Below are positions 25,073 to 34,784 of a stretch of DNA of 64,000 nucleotides, in pieces. Source of the stretch: Rana temporaria (Eukaryota > Chordata > Amphibia > Anura > Ranidae); assembly GCF_905171775.1 (NCBI RefSeq), contig NC_053489.1, forward strand, positions 246,199,231 through 246,263,230, in the 5' to 3' direction. The notes beneath the pieces were generated by a model. The model saw only the letters and a list, made by a program, of their open reading frames with translations. It had not been told where the DNA came from and did not search any database. Made by a program: the position numbers and the translations under genes. The first letter of the stretch is position 1, and each line of letters starts with the position of its first letter.

Positions 25073-26483
25073 TAGTGTTGCTCACGAATATTCGTATTGC
25101 GAATATTCGGCTCGAATATGGCATATTCGAGTATTCGCGATATATTTTGAATTTCGCGGTGAATATTCGCAATTCCGAATATTCGCATTTTTTCAATTTT
25201 ATTTTTAAAACAGATCACATCCTATCGACGTCTAAAAGCATTGCTGGTATGATTAGAGACCCTGGGCCGAGTAGCTAAGCTGAGGCGATCCTTTTATGTT
25301 GTCGAATTGAAAAAAAAAAAAAATGCGAATTTTCGCTAATGCGAATATGATTGCGAATTTTCGATAACTGTGGTAGGAGAACTCTGATTGTCTCTGATGC
25401 AAAAGGGGGGGGCTTTGTGTATGTTTCTGTTATGAATATTTGTATGTTTGATATTATTTTTTTTTGTAAGAAGGAAAAAATTGCGCATACCTTAAAAAAA
25501 GGGGAGAATACAGCAGCAACTCAAAAATGTTATACAACATAAATTAATACAAGACAGAAAATGGAGTCGCTCTACAAGAATAAAAAATATGTCTAGTGAC
25601 AAGACATGTGGGCAAATTATAAAATAAGCAAGCGCAAATAACTTGTGAAATACACAGTGAAACAAATATATAAAGAAATATAGTCCCAATAATAGAAAAA
25701 TAATCTTTCATAAAAATGTCTTTGATATGTGAAGTGAAAAAAAGTCCAAAGCATGCAGCATGAACGTGTTCAATCTTCAAGGTGTTTGATTGACAAACGG
25801 CTGTGACAGATGGATAGAGTAAAGAATCACCACCAATGCAAAACACTTTTTATTTTCTATTGTAAAATATCAAGAATATTCTGAGCCAATCAGAGTGCTC
25901 CTTCCGCATTTGCCAAATATTCGCAATTATTTTGTATTGTAAAATATCAAGAATATTCTGAGCCAATCAGAGTGCTCCTTCCGCATTTGCCGAATATTCG
26001 CAATTATTTTGTATTGTAAAATATCAAGAATATTCTGAGCCAATCAGAGTGCTCCTTCCGCATTTGCCGAATATTCGCAATTATTTTGTATTGTAAAATA
26101 TCAAGAATATTCTGAGCCAATCAGAGTGCTCCTTCCGCATTTGCCGAATATTCGCAATTATTTTGTATTGTAAAATATCACGAATATTCTGAGCCAATCA
26201 GAGTGCTCCTACAGCATTTGTTGAAATTGCTCAGTAAATATCGCATTCGCATTTTGCGAAATTTCGAAAAAATATCAAGAATATTCTGAGCCAATCAGAG
26301 TGCTCCTACCGCAGTTATCGAAAATTCGCAATTATTTTCGCATTCGCAATAGCGAAAATTCGCAATCATTTCATTTCGATAAAATATCACGAATATTCGA
26401 ATTTAGCGAATATATCTCGAATATTCGACTATATATTCGAGATATATCGCGAAATCGAATATGGCGTATTCTGCTCAACACTA
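25073..26483. mobile_element. hAT-like element with perfect 8-bp target duplication
   Basis: TGTGCCAA occurs at 25065-25072 and 26484-26491, and the interrupted gypsy pol resumes directly after it. The ends are tagtgttgctcacgaatatt and (complement of the right end) tagtgttgagcagaatacg. The 1411-bp interior has no transposase. It is dominated by cgaatattcg-type palindromes and a 77-bp tandem array. It is non-autonomous. Confidence 0.9.
25858..26230. repeat. Tandem array, 77-bp unit, five copies, each with a CCAAT box
   Basis: The unit starts tattgtaaaatatcaagaat and contains gagccaatcagagtgctcc, then cgaatattcgcaattatttt. Starts are at 25858, 25935, 26012, 26089 and 26166. Copies 1-4 are nearly identical, and the fifth diverges after ctcctac. 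A sixth degenerate copy follows at about 26267-26337. Each unit holds CCAATCAG, the NF-Y (CCAAT-box) core, spaced 77 bases apart. Confidence 0.93.
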
Positions 26484-26947
26484 TGTGCCAACACCCTGTC
26501 CTGATAGCACCCAATTTTTCAAAAGAGTTCATTGTCCAAACTGATGCTTCCGATGTAGGATTGGGAGCTGTGTTGTCACAGGTTGTTCATGGTGAGGAGC
26601 ACCCAGTAGTCTTTCTCATTAGGAAGTTGACACCAGCAGAGAAAAACTACGCTATAATTGAAAGAGAGTGTCTGGCCATTAAGTGGGCTCTGGAGTCCCT
26701 CAGATATAACCTCTTAGGGAGGAAGTTTAGGTTGATTTCTGATCATGCCCCTTTAACATGGATGAGGCAAGGTAAAGGGACTAATGCCAGGATTACCCGT
26801 TGGTTCCTGTCGCTCCATAAATTTAAGTTTGTAGTGGAGCATAGGCCCGGGAGACCGCATCAAAATGCAGATGCCCTCTCCCGAGTCCATTGTTTGAGCT
26901 CCACTGTTGCCTCCACCCCCTTGGCGTTGGGGCACAGGGGGGGGATA
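26484..26947 (+). pseudogene. Gmr1-type pol remnant: RNase H domain
   Basis: Continuation of the gypsy pol after the hAT-like insertion. Blocks are FIVQTDASDVGLGAVLSQ (first catalytic Asp), EKNYAIIERECLAIKWALES (catalytic Glu), FRLISDHAPLTWM (third acidic residue), and VVEHRPGRPHQNADALSR at the domain end. RNase H degrades the RNA strand during reverse transcription. After the LSR motif only about 20 residues remain before a run of eight to nine G residues (a likely polypurine tract) and the LTR, so no integrase lies downstream. Confidence 0.9.
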
Positions 26948-27363
26948 TGTACAGGATGCCGTGGCTGGGTCCTGGAAGGACGCTATATTTCCCCTCTGTT
27001 TGGACTGTGGTCCCTTTAAGGGAACATAAAGGGTTAACACTCCTGTCCAAGGAAGTGGTTTAAAGCAAGACAGGAAGTTGTAGGTGAAAGTGGAGGAGTA
27101 TAGTGGAGATTGTGCATGGTGAATGGTGGACAAGGAAAAGCTGTGAAAGCTGTGAAAGCACTTGGCAGTGTCCTGCCTGGAAGCCTGCTATCTGGGGAAC
27201 TTACCTGCAAGGACTGTTTAACTGCGATAGCAGTTCTGAGCTCTACAAGTCGGTGAGACTGGTATTTCTTTTGTTTTGCTGCTGTGAAGCTATTTCAGTT
27301 TAATACACCTCAGTTTTGATTTAAAAGCCTGTGTCCTGCGATGTAGCTGGTTCCCCGAACTTT

Positions 27364-27366
<3 letters not shown>
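26948..27366 (+). mobile_element. 3' LTR of the Gmr1-type gypsy element
   Basis: Begins tgtacaggatgccgtgg directly after cacaggggggggata and ends ccccgaactttaca, so TGTA...TACA ends are kept (419 bp). It contains gtccctttaagggaac and a 3' part rich in ttgttttgctgctgtg. No canonical AATAAA is seen; ttaatacacc at about 27300 may serve. It is followed by a TA microsatellite. The target duplication cannot be checked because the 5' LTR is absent. Confidence 0.78.

Positions 27367-27419
<53 letters not shown>
27367..27419. repeat. (TA)n microsatellite
   Basis: About 52 bases of TA directly after the LTR. The next 300 bases to the OR gene (27420-27716) are AT-rich and non-coding, and include a local duplication of the phrase actggcaaaa(aa). 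Confidence 0.96.
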
Positions 27420-27429
<10 letters not shown>

Positions 27430-27716
27430 CTTATTAGTATTCATACTGTTTACACCATGCTGGCTCTGCATAAGAGGCATTAACAAATGTGCTCTAGCAA
27501 TTTTTAATGTACCTTTAAATTATGAAATAATTAGCATACTATTTTCAGCACCAAATTTAAAAACTGGCAAAAAACTTCAAAAAACTCCAAATTCAAAAAC
27601 TGGCACTGGCAAAAATGGAACTGAAGAAACAAACTGGTTAGAACCATATGGAGCCCACAGTGGCTTTAGCAGTACATAGTACAGTTTTAGACCATAAGAG
27701 GTCATATTTAAAGCTA

Positions 27717-28721
27717 TTATTTGACTTTAGTGTTGGATTTCCCAAATATGAATGACAATAAGATGTGTGCACTATTTACATTTAGATTTTTTCTCAGAAA
27801 TGGCAACTTCCACATGATCTCTTGAACTTCTTTGTTCCTCAGACAGTATATTATTGGATTCAGTAAAGGTGTTATCACTGTGTAGATAACAGACACAAGT
27901 TTGTTGGAATTCACAGATCTAATCCTGCTTGGTCTGGCATACATAAAGAGAGTGGCCCCATAGAATATAACGACCACAACCAAATGAGAAGCACAAGTGG
28001 AGAATGCCTTCTTACGACCAGTGGAGGTTGAGATGGATAGAATGGTGGCCAGAATACAGCTGTAGGATATACATGTGAGCAACAGGGTGACTAGAAGCAT
28101 TAACAATGCAAGTATAAAGTCAACAAGCTCAGCCAACCTTCTGCCTGTGCAGGCAAGATTAAGAATAGGAGATATATCACAGTAAAAGTGATTTATAACA
28201 TTAGTGTGACAAAACTCTGCCTGGGAAATGTAGTAAACTTTGATAAAAGATATGATGAAACCTATAAACCAGGAGCCCAAGGCAAGGAAGACACATGAGT
28301 TCCAGTTCATGGTGGTGACATAATGCAAAGGACTACAAATGGCCACATAACGGTCAATGGCCATAACAGTCAGCAAAACACACTCTGTGCACACCAAAGC
28401 AATGAAGAAATAGAGTTGTGTCATACAACCAGTAAGTGAAACTTTATTACTGCCAACAGCAAATATTGCAAGAAGCTTGGGCACTGTGACAGTAACATAC
28501 CATATTTCCAGAAATGCCAGGTTTCCAAGAAATAAATACATTGGTTTGTGTAGCTTAGAGGTGGTCCAGATAAGGGTTATAATAAGCAGGTTTTCTAGAA
28601 TGGTTAAAAGATAGGTGGAAAAAAAAATGAAGAAAAGAAGCATCTGAACTGGTTGAGAAGTAGGAAATCCTAGTAAAGTAAATGTTTTGATACTTCTTGT
28701 AATATTTGCGTAGTCTTCCAT
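27717..28721 (-). CDS. Olfactory receptor, class II OR6-like, intact (OR gene 2)
   Basis: A seven-helix odorant receptor with 334 codons and no interruption. It has an N-glycosylation site NIT at 6-8, TM1 with LEN instead of the usual LGN (41-44, as in OR6-type receptors), PMYLFLGNLAFLEIWYVTVT at 60-79, Cys99 and Cys181, MAIDRYVAIC at 120-129, KAFSTCASHL at 238-247, and PLLNPIIYCLRN at 285-296. The OR6-like label rests on the FLEIWYVTVTVPKLLA block. ATG at 28721 is chosen because it gives a normal N-terminus. The frame extends 12 codons upstream, but across an acceptor-like tttattttacag (about 28737-28748). The C-terminal tail after the TM7 motif is about 38 residues, roughly 20 more than gene 3, ending FGKSNTKVK. 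Either the original stop was lost or this is natural variation. Confidence 0.96.
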   Translation of the reverse strand: MEDYANITRSIKTFTLLGFPTSQPVQMLLFFIFFSTYLLTILENLLIITLIWTTSKLHKPMYLFLGNLAFLEIWYVTVTVPKLLAIFAVGSNKVSLTGCMTQLYFFIALVCTECVLLTVMAIDRYVAICSPLHYVTTMNWNSCVFLALGSWFIGFIISFIKVYYISQAEFCHTNVINHFYCDISPILNLACTGRRLAELVDFILALLMLLVTLLLTCISYSCILATILSISTSTGRKKAFSTCASHLVVVVIFYGATLFMYARPSRIRSVNSNKLVSVIYTVITPLLNPIIYCLRNKEVQEIMWKLPFLRKNLNVNSAHILLSFIFGKSNTKVK

Positions 28722-29419
28722 TATCCAACATTTTTTCTGTAAAATAAATGTCAGCAAATCATTGATTAATTCAACAATTTGGAAATGGTAGCCACTTCAT
28801 TATGTGAAAATTATGATTTTACCCACAAGAAAAATAAATAAAGATGATAAATTACTGAAACCAGCTGTAGATATCTGAGTTTGATATCTGATTGTAAACA
28901 TGCAGACATAAACTGATTGTCAAAGTCTATACTTTAGTCACAGTTTGGCAATCAACAGTTGCAAAAGCATTCCTGTTTAAGTTATGCAGGAAGGGAGACA
29001 CTGTACAGCCCCAGTGTTCAAGCAATAGAGACCAGACATTTTTGTTTTTACCCTGTCTTATCTCTTTTCCTCAAGTCCTGTTGGCTAAAGCTGTCAATAG
29101 ACATGAAGATGAATTCAGCCAAATCAGGTGATTGTCATCTCTGTCCTTGGACACTAATAGCTGGTATAAACATTGTATAGTATATATAGATATTGTTTCA
29201 GAGCATTGGATATAGAGCCCACAAAATAGCATTTGGTATTTCCGCAAGACAGTTCAAATTTTGTTTCATCTTGTGTGATGACTGATAGTACCTACCTTTT
29301 AATCTTTAATGTGTTCATAAGACAGGAGATTGGTCTATAATGGCCAAGCAGTGATATTAAATCTAAAACCAATCCTCTTTATCGACAATTCTATTGAGTG
29401 GAATCTGCAAATGAAAAAT
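28722..29419. other. 5' flank of OR gene 2, no other gene seen
   Basis: Contains the candidate 3' splice site on the minus strand near 28737-28748. Untranslated exons and the promoter would lie farther right but could not be identified. No repeat termini were recognised. Confidence 0.5.
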
Positions 29420-31068
29420 TAATAAACTTATATAGTTTTATAAGCATGTTTTGTATACCTGAAATCAATATACTTAGTGTTACTTTTAATATGTCTCTGA
29501 AGCAATTACGGTAAATTGTGATCTATTTGATAGTATGCTCAAGGTTTTTTTCTTGTACTGTATCTAAATGCATCTCTAAGTAGTCATTACAGTTAGCTAT
29601 TATCATTAAACTTGTACTTGCTCAACTTTAGCCACAAATATGTCAAATAAAGGCCATTACACTGTATTTTGTTTAAAGGGAATAGATACAATAGTTAATA
29701 TTTTTTTTTGCAAAAAAAATTCCGGCAACTATGCAGTAAATAAGAAATAGTGTATATGAATATTGTGTAGTCTTTCACTCAAGAAGCAGGTGGAGCTTTT
29801 CACATGCTTCCCTCTTTCTTCTCTTGCTCCTCTGTTGTGTAACACATGTTTGCAGAGCTAAACATCTTTAAAATCTCTGAAAGGAAGAGGGTTGAACTTG
29901 GATGCAGCCTCCAGCGGGGACACCGCGAGCCTCGTTTGCAGGTAAGTGTCACATAATGTGCTAGTATGTGGTGCATACTAGCACATTATGCTTTTTCTTT
30001 GCATTGAACAAAAAAGGAAGTAAAACCCATTAGGGTTTACTTCCCCTTTAACCTGTTGTTTGTATTGTGTGTTTCACTCAACTTGCTGGGTTTATATCTC
30101 TTGTGTAATAAAGAGTGAAATGGTAAATAGCAGCCATGATGTGGAGTAAATTCTAGCATTTAAATTTTATTACAAAGAATATTGGATATCAAAAGGCAAT
30201 CATTTCTAGGTCATGTCTGCTTAATTAGGATATAATTTGTAGCCTATATTATAACACATTTTAAAAGGCTTCAAAACTAACAACAAACGGACATTACACT
30301 AAAAGCAGAGAACAATACTTAAAAATGTTACTATTAGTTATGATATATAAAAACTGTCATTGCAATTCACCGATTTTACTCCAGAACAGTATCACATGAA
30401 TTATTATAAATTACCTTGGTTCCAGTGATGAAGATTAGCAACAACATTTTTAAAAAAAAAAAGTATATATTTAATTATCAACTATTCTATCAAAATAAAC
30501 ACCACATGTCATCATTTCTACAGTAAGAGGGATTATTGTTCTTTCATATACTAAGTTACAAATATAGATCTATTTATCCTCTTTTTTTAAAAAAGCTGAC
30601 AGTTTCAGTTCATTGATCATTGGTCACAAGTTTCATTGTTAAAGAAGTTTGTCTCTAGCCCAGTGGAATAAAATCTGTCCAGTTGCCAAAAATATTGTTA
30701 CAGCTTTAAAAACATTATAAGAACAATTGAGAACTTTCCATTAAACTATTTTGTTTTTCCTTGTTGCAAGTGCACTAATACAGTTACAATAACCTCAAAA
30801 TATTTAAAAAATGATAATTTGAAAATAATATAATTTGAAAATAATAAAAAATTTTGAAAATGATACTAAGTTACACAATTTGAAAGTGTGGCTATAATAA
30901 ATGCATGGTGTCTGAAAATTAACCGTGTATTAATTTCCTTCTTAAAAGCAAAATGCACTAGTTTTTCTGGGCCCAACTATGGGTAAAACAACATATAATG
31001 CACACATTTGTGGTATCACTATGCATATCAGAAGGATCATTTATCTTGGGCTAATTTTTGATAATAAG

Positions 31069-31245
31069 TCATGGCAATGGCCCCAAACATACAACTAATG
31101 AGAAACATTTATGGGATAATGCAATTTTCCTTTCCCCCCTTCCCCTCCTACAAAAATAGTCATGGCAATGGCCCCAAACATACAACTAATGAGAAACATT
31201 TATGGGATAATGCAATTTTCCTCCCCCCCCCCCCCCACAAAAATA
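31069..31245. repeat. Local 90-bp tandem duplication inside unit A
   Basis: tcatggcaatggccccaaac starts at 31069 and again at 31159, each followed by gggataatgcaattttcct and a C-rich tract. The corresponding place in the second unit (35591) has only one copy, so this step happened after the larger duplication or was lost from the other unit. Confidence 0.9.
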
Positions 31246-32329
31246 TTTCTGAAAAAAACAAAGGGGGTCAAAACTCAAGCTGTACCACAAGATAAATATT
31301 TTGTTGAGTCTTAATGGCAAGATGGTAATTTGGAGGGGTAATTTTGTCAATTAGACACCACAAAGTATTCATAACGAATGCATGATGCCTGAAAATTACA
31401 TTCAGATTAACTACCCCCTCAAAGGTGAAATGCACGTGATTTTTTCTGGCCCTGCTATGTGTAGATACAAATAATGCACACATATGTGGTATCCGGACGC
31501 ATACCAGGGTTGTTATTTTTTTAGAGTGGGTTATGGCAATGTAAATGAACAGGCTGCTATGGTTTTACCGTTTTGGGCCAGTTTTTCTTTGATAATGAAA
31601 CAAAATAAGGAATCATCCACTATCAAAAATGAAAGTCCAATTTGTCCTGAAAAAAATAAGTTGTTGTTCTCCTTGATACACCAAGTAGTTGCAATGATAT
31701 ATACAGTTTAACAATAAATTAAATGCAAGCAGCAGAAGAACCTAAATTTGATTCAGTATCAGCCTTTTTCAATCCGCTGTACAGCAGAGTTCAGACTGAG
31801 AGAAAGAGAAGCACCAAATGGAGCCAATCAGTTGTGCTGTAGTTCTCATATGCTAACAAGAAGCATATTGATAGGAGCAAAAAGCAAACTAACAAGAGAT
31901 GAGCTTGTCAGTCTGTTGCTTTTTCTTCCACTGTTCAGTCACAGGTTGGGGTGTGGGAAAGATTATTAAGCCTACTGGGCCAATTCTGAAACTTCTCTTA
32001 TATACTGTATGCAAAAATAAGTGTTTTTTTGTTTTTTTTTGCTTGAAAATTACTTAGAACCCCCAAACATTCAATATTTTTTAGCAGAGACTAGAGAATA
32101 AAATAGAGATTGTTGCAATTTTTTATGTCACGCACTATTTGTGCAGCAGTTTTTTAAACACATATCTTTTGGAAAAAAATAGCTTTAATGAATGCAAAAT
32201 AAAAAAACACATTATATAACCTATTTATTTTGGAAAATATGAAAGTTGCTGTTACTCCAAGTAACTAGATACCCAACATGTCATGCTTTAAAATTGTACA
32301 CGCTTGTGTAATAACGGCAAACCATGGTA

Positions 32330-32372
32330 CTGTATATACTCGAGTATAAGCCGAGTTTTTCAGCACATTTTT
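32330..32372. repeat. Truncated left arm of the 37651-38206 element
   Basis: Reads ctgtatatactcgagtataa then gccgagtttttcagcac, and is cut off at the start of unit B. The complete element sits at the matching place in the second unit. This is the breakpoint of the tandem duplication. Confidence 0.88.
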
Positions 32373-32616
32373 TAATAAACTTATATAGTTTTATAAGCAT
32401 GTTTTGTATACCTGAAATTAATATACTTAGTGTTACTTTTAATATGTCTCTGAAGCAATTTTTCTTGTACTGTATCTAAATGCATCTCTAAGTAGTCATT
32501 ACAGTTAGCTATTATCACTAAACTTGTATTTGCTCAACTTTAGCCACAAATATGTAAAATAAAGGCCATTACACTGTATTTTGTTTAAATATGGTAAAGG
32601 GAATAGATACAATAGT

Positions 32617-33649
32617 CAGGGCTCAAAATTTCAAGTCCTGAGCTACTAGCCAGGCTTCAAGAGTTACTCGCCACCAGTTGCCCCACCTAATTCATACACT
32701 GCCCTGCGCCTAATTGCACCCGTAAACACGCCCTCGTAGATTATCTCATAGAATGACAATGTTTTATGCAGAATCAAGTTACAAAATTAAATATTACCAA
32801 CAACAACTTTAACAAACTGGGACAGGGCACTGGGGGCAGACCAGAGGGGCAGGGCACTGGGGGCAGACCAGAGGGACAGGGCACTGGGGTCAGACCAGAG
32901 GGACAGGGCACTAGAACTGGGTATCTTCCCCATTCTCTTGCTGTCTCCTCTGCAACTCCCATCCATCCTCTCTCTCTCCCATTTATCTCATCATCAGGAG
33001 CCTGTGTGTGCAGCTCCACGCTTGCATGTCCCCACTTCCCCTTTTATTCAGGCTGGCAGAGAGGAGAAGAGCTGCAGCACAGCGGGAGGGAGTACAATCC
33101 AGTGCTGAGATCCACACAACTGCATAGCCATTGACACCATAGCACAGCGCACACTGACAGCGCACAGCACACATTGAGACCAGTCTGTTCACAGTGCTCA
33201 GGCTAAACTGTTGGACACCTACATAGAGCACAAGGAGAAGAAAACTGCACAAACTAGAAGGCTGCCGCTCTCATGTCAGGGCAACTTTCAGTGAGCGCTG
33301 CACCGGAGTGGTAATTTTTGCAATCCTCCACCTTACTCATTACTTTCTGCTCTCCAGCTACATTGGTCGGGCCCGGGGGAGGGGGAAAGGCTCAGAGAGG
33401 TCATACTGTTAGGTCCCATGGCTTAATGAGAATTGTAAGGAGAGCACCTGTGTACTGCTCTGCCTGTGCGCGGCTCACCAGACTACTTTTCCCGAGCATG
33501 CACCTTTCCTCTTCGGCCGCCAATCTCATCGAGACTCTAAGTGTAGGCACAGATTGGAGGGAGATTGGTCATGCAGCCCTGTCATCACTCGCCCCCAGCT
33601 TAAATCCACTCGCCAAATGCTAGTAGGCGAGTGGAAATTTTGAAGGCTG
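32617..33649. mobile_element. hAT-like element with 7-bp target duplication
   Basis: Ends are cagggctcaaaatttcaa and (complement of the right end) cagccttcaaaatttcca. CAATAGT lies at 32610-32616 and 33650-33656. Unit A has the empty site gatacaatagttaat with one CAATAGT at 29689-29695, which proves the insertion boundaries. There is no transposase. It contains a 29-bp minisatellite and ctcctctcc/GC-rich segments. Confidence 0.9.
32819..32915. repeat. 29-bp minisatellite
   Basis: Just over three copies of gggacagggcactgggg followed by (g/t)cagaccagag, inside the hAT-like element. Single-base differences occur between copies. Confidence 0.93.
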
Positions 33650-34551
33650 CAATAGTTAATATTTTTTTTTTGCAAAAAAAAATCCGGTAAATATGCAGTA
33701 AATAAGAAATAGTGTATATGAATATTGTGTAGTCTTTCACTCAAGAAGCAGGTGGAGCTTTTCACATGCTTCCCTCTTTCTTCTCTTGCTCCTCTGTTGT
33801 GTAACACATGTTTACAGAGCTAAACATCTTTAAAATCTCTGAAAGGAAGAGGGTTGAACTTGGATGCAGCCTCCAGCGGGGACACCGCGAGCCTCGTTTG
33901 CAGGTAAGTGTCACATAATGTGCTAGTATGTGGTGCATACTAGCACATTATGCTTTTTCTTTGCATTGAACAAAAAAGGAAGTAAAACCCATTAGGATTT
34001 ACTTCCCCTTTAACCTGTTGTTTGTATTGTGTGTTTCACTCAATTTGCTGGGTTTATATCTCTTGTGTAATAAAGAGTGAAATGGTAAATAGCAGCCATG
34101 ATGTGGAGTAAATTCTAGCATTTAAATTTTATTACAAAGAATATTGGATATCAAAAGGCAATCATTTCTAGGTCATGTCTGCTTAATTAGGATATAATTT
34201 GTAGCCTATATTATAACACATTTTAAAAGGCTTCAAAACTAACAACAAACGGACATTACACTAAAAGCAGAGAACAATACTTAAAAATGTTACTATTAGT
34301 TATGATATATAAAAACTGTCATTGCAATTCACCGATTTTACTCCAGAACAGTATCACATGAATTATTATAAATTACCTTGGTTCCAGTGATGAAGATTAG
34401 CAACAACATTTTTTTTTAAAAAAAGTATATATTTAATTATCAACTATTCTATCAAAATAAACACCACATGTCATCATTTCTACAGTAAGAGGGATTATTG
34501 TTCTTTCATATACTAAGTTACAAATACAGATCTATTTATCCTCTTTTTTTA

Positions 34552-34784
34552 GACACAATAGACTGCGATTACCTGCGGTTAAGTGCATATAGCTGCGCTA
34601 AATCGCACCTGGACGCATTCAATTCTATTTTTTCTATTCGCACCAAACCGCATGCAACGAAATCGCAGCTAAACGTTGTGTGTGAATGGGGTCATAGGAA
34701 AGCATTGTGTGCTTTTAGCTGCGATAGAAAACTAGAAAATCCGCAGCTAAAAGCACCATTCTTTCCGTCCGTGTGAAAGGGACC
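34552..34784 (-). mobile_element. 5'-cut PIF/Harbinger-like MITE at the B/C junction
   Basis: The right end reads ccgtccgtgtgaaagggacc followed by TAA. Its complement, ggtccctttcacacggacgg, is a typical terminus of the TNA-flanked families here. In units A and B, TAA at the matching site is followed by the same cacattttaaaaggc, so the MITE had inserted at TAA. Its other end is missing, joined to the T-run of unit B. It contains repeated agctgcgat and cgcagcta inverted motifs. Confidence 0.72.

Larger units (their letters stand above)
23774..27366 (+). mobile_element. 5'-truncated Ty3/gypsy retrotransposon of Gmr1 type
   Basis: From left to right: the C-terminal end of integrase, reverse transcriptase, a 1.4-kb hAT-like insertion, RNase H, a purine-rich tract, and a 3' LTR ending at 27366. 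No integrase follows RNase H. The LTR begins about 60 bases after the RNase H region. Integrase upstream of RT is the Ty1/copia-like order known for Gmr1-group Ty3/gypsy elements of deuterostomes. gag, protease, the integrase core and the 5' LTR are missing, lost where the foldback element joins. One frameshift, an internal stop and the insertion make it inactive. Confidence 0.88.
29420..32372. repeat. Segmental duplication, unit A
   Basis: The unit begins taataaacttatatagtttt. The same sequence restarts at 32373, and unit B/C follows it at high identity by eye (a few differences per 100 bases). Unit A ends inside the left arm of the element that is complete at 37651-38206. No intact gene is included. 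It contains a TTAA-type MITE end (agggtttacttcccctttaa, at about 30033-30052) and a hairpin, catactagcacattatg against cataatgtgctagtatg. Confidence 0.9.
32373..34551. repeat. Segmental duplication, unit B
   Basis: Matches 29420-30588 of unit A, apart from a roughly 30-base deletion near 32458 and a 1033-bp insertion at 32617-33649. It stops abruptly in the T-run ctctttttttag, where a truncated MITE begins. Confidence 0.9.

Noticed and set aside
25858..26340. CRISPR-like spaced repeats
   Set aside because: Units are directly tandem with no unique spacers, lie inside a eukaryotic hAT-like element, and no cas gene is present.
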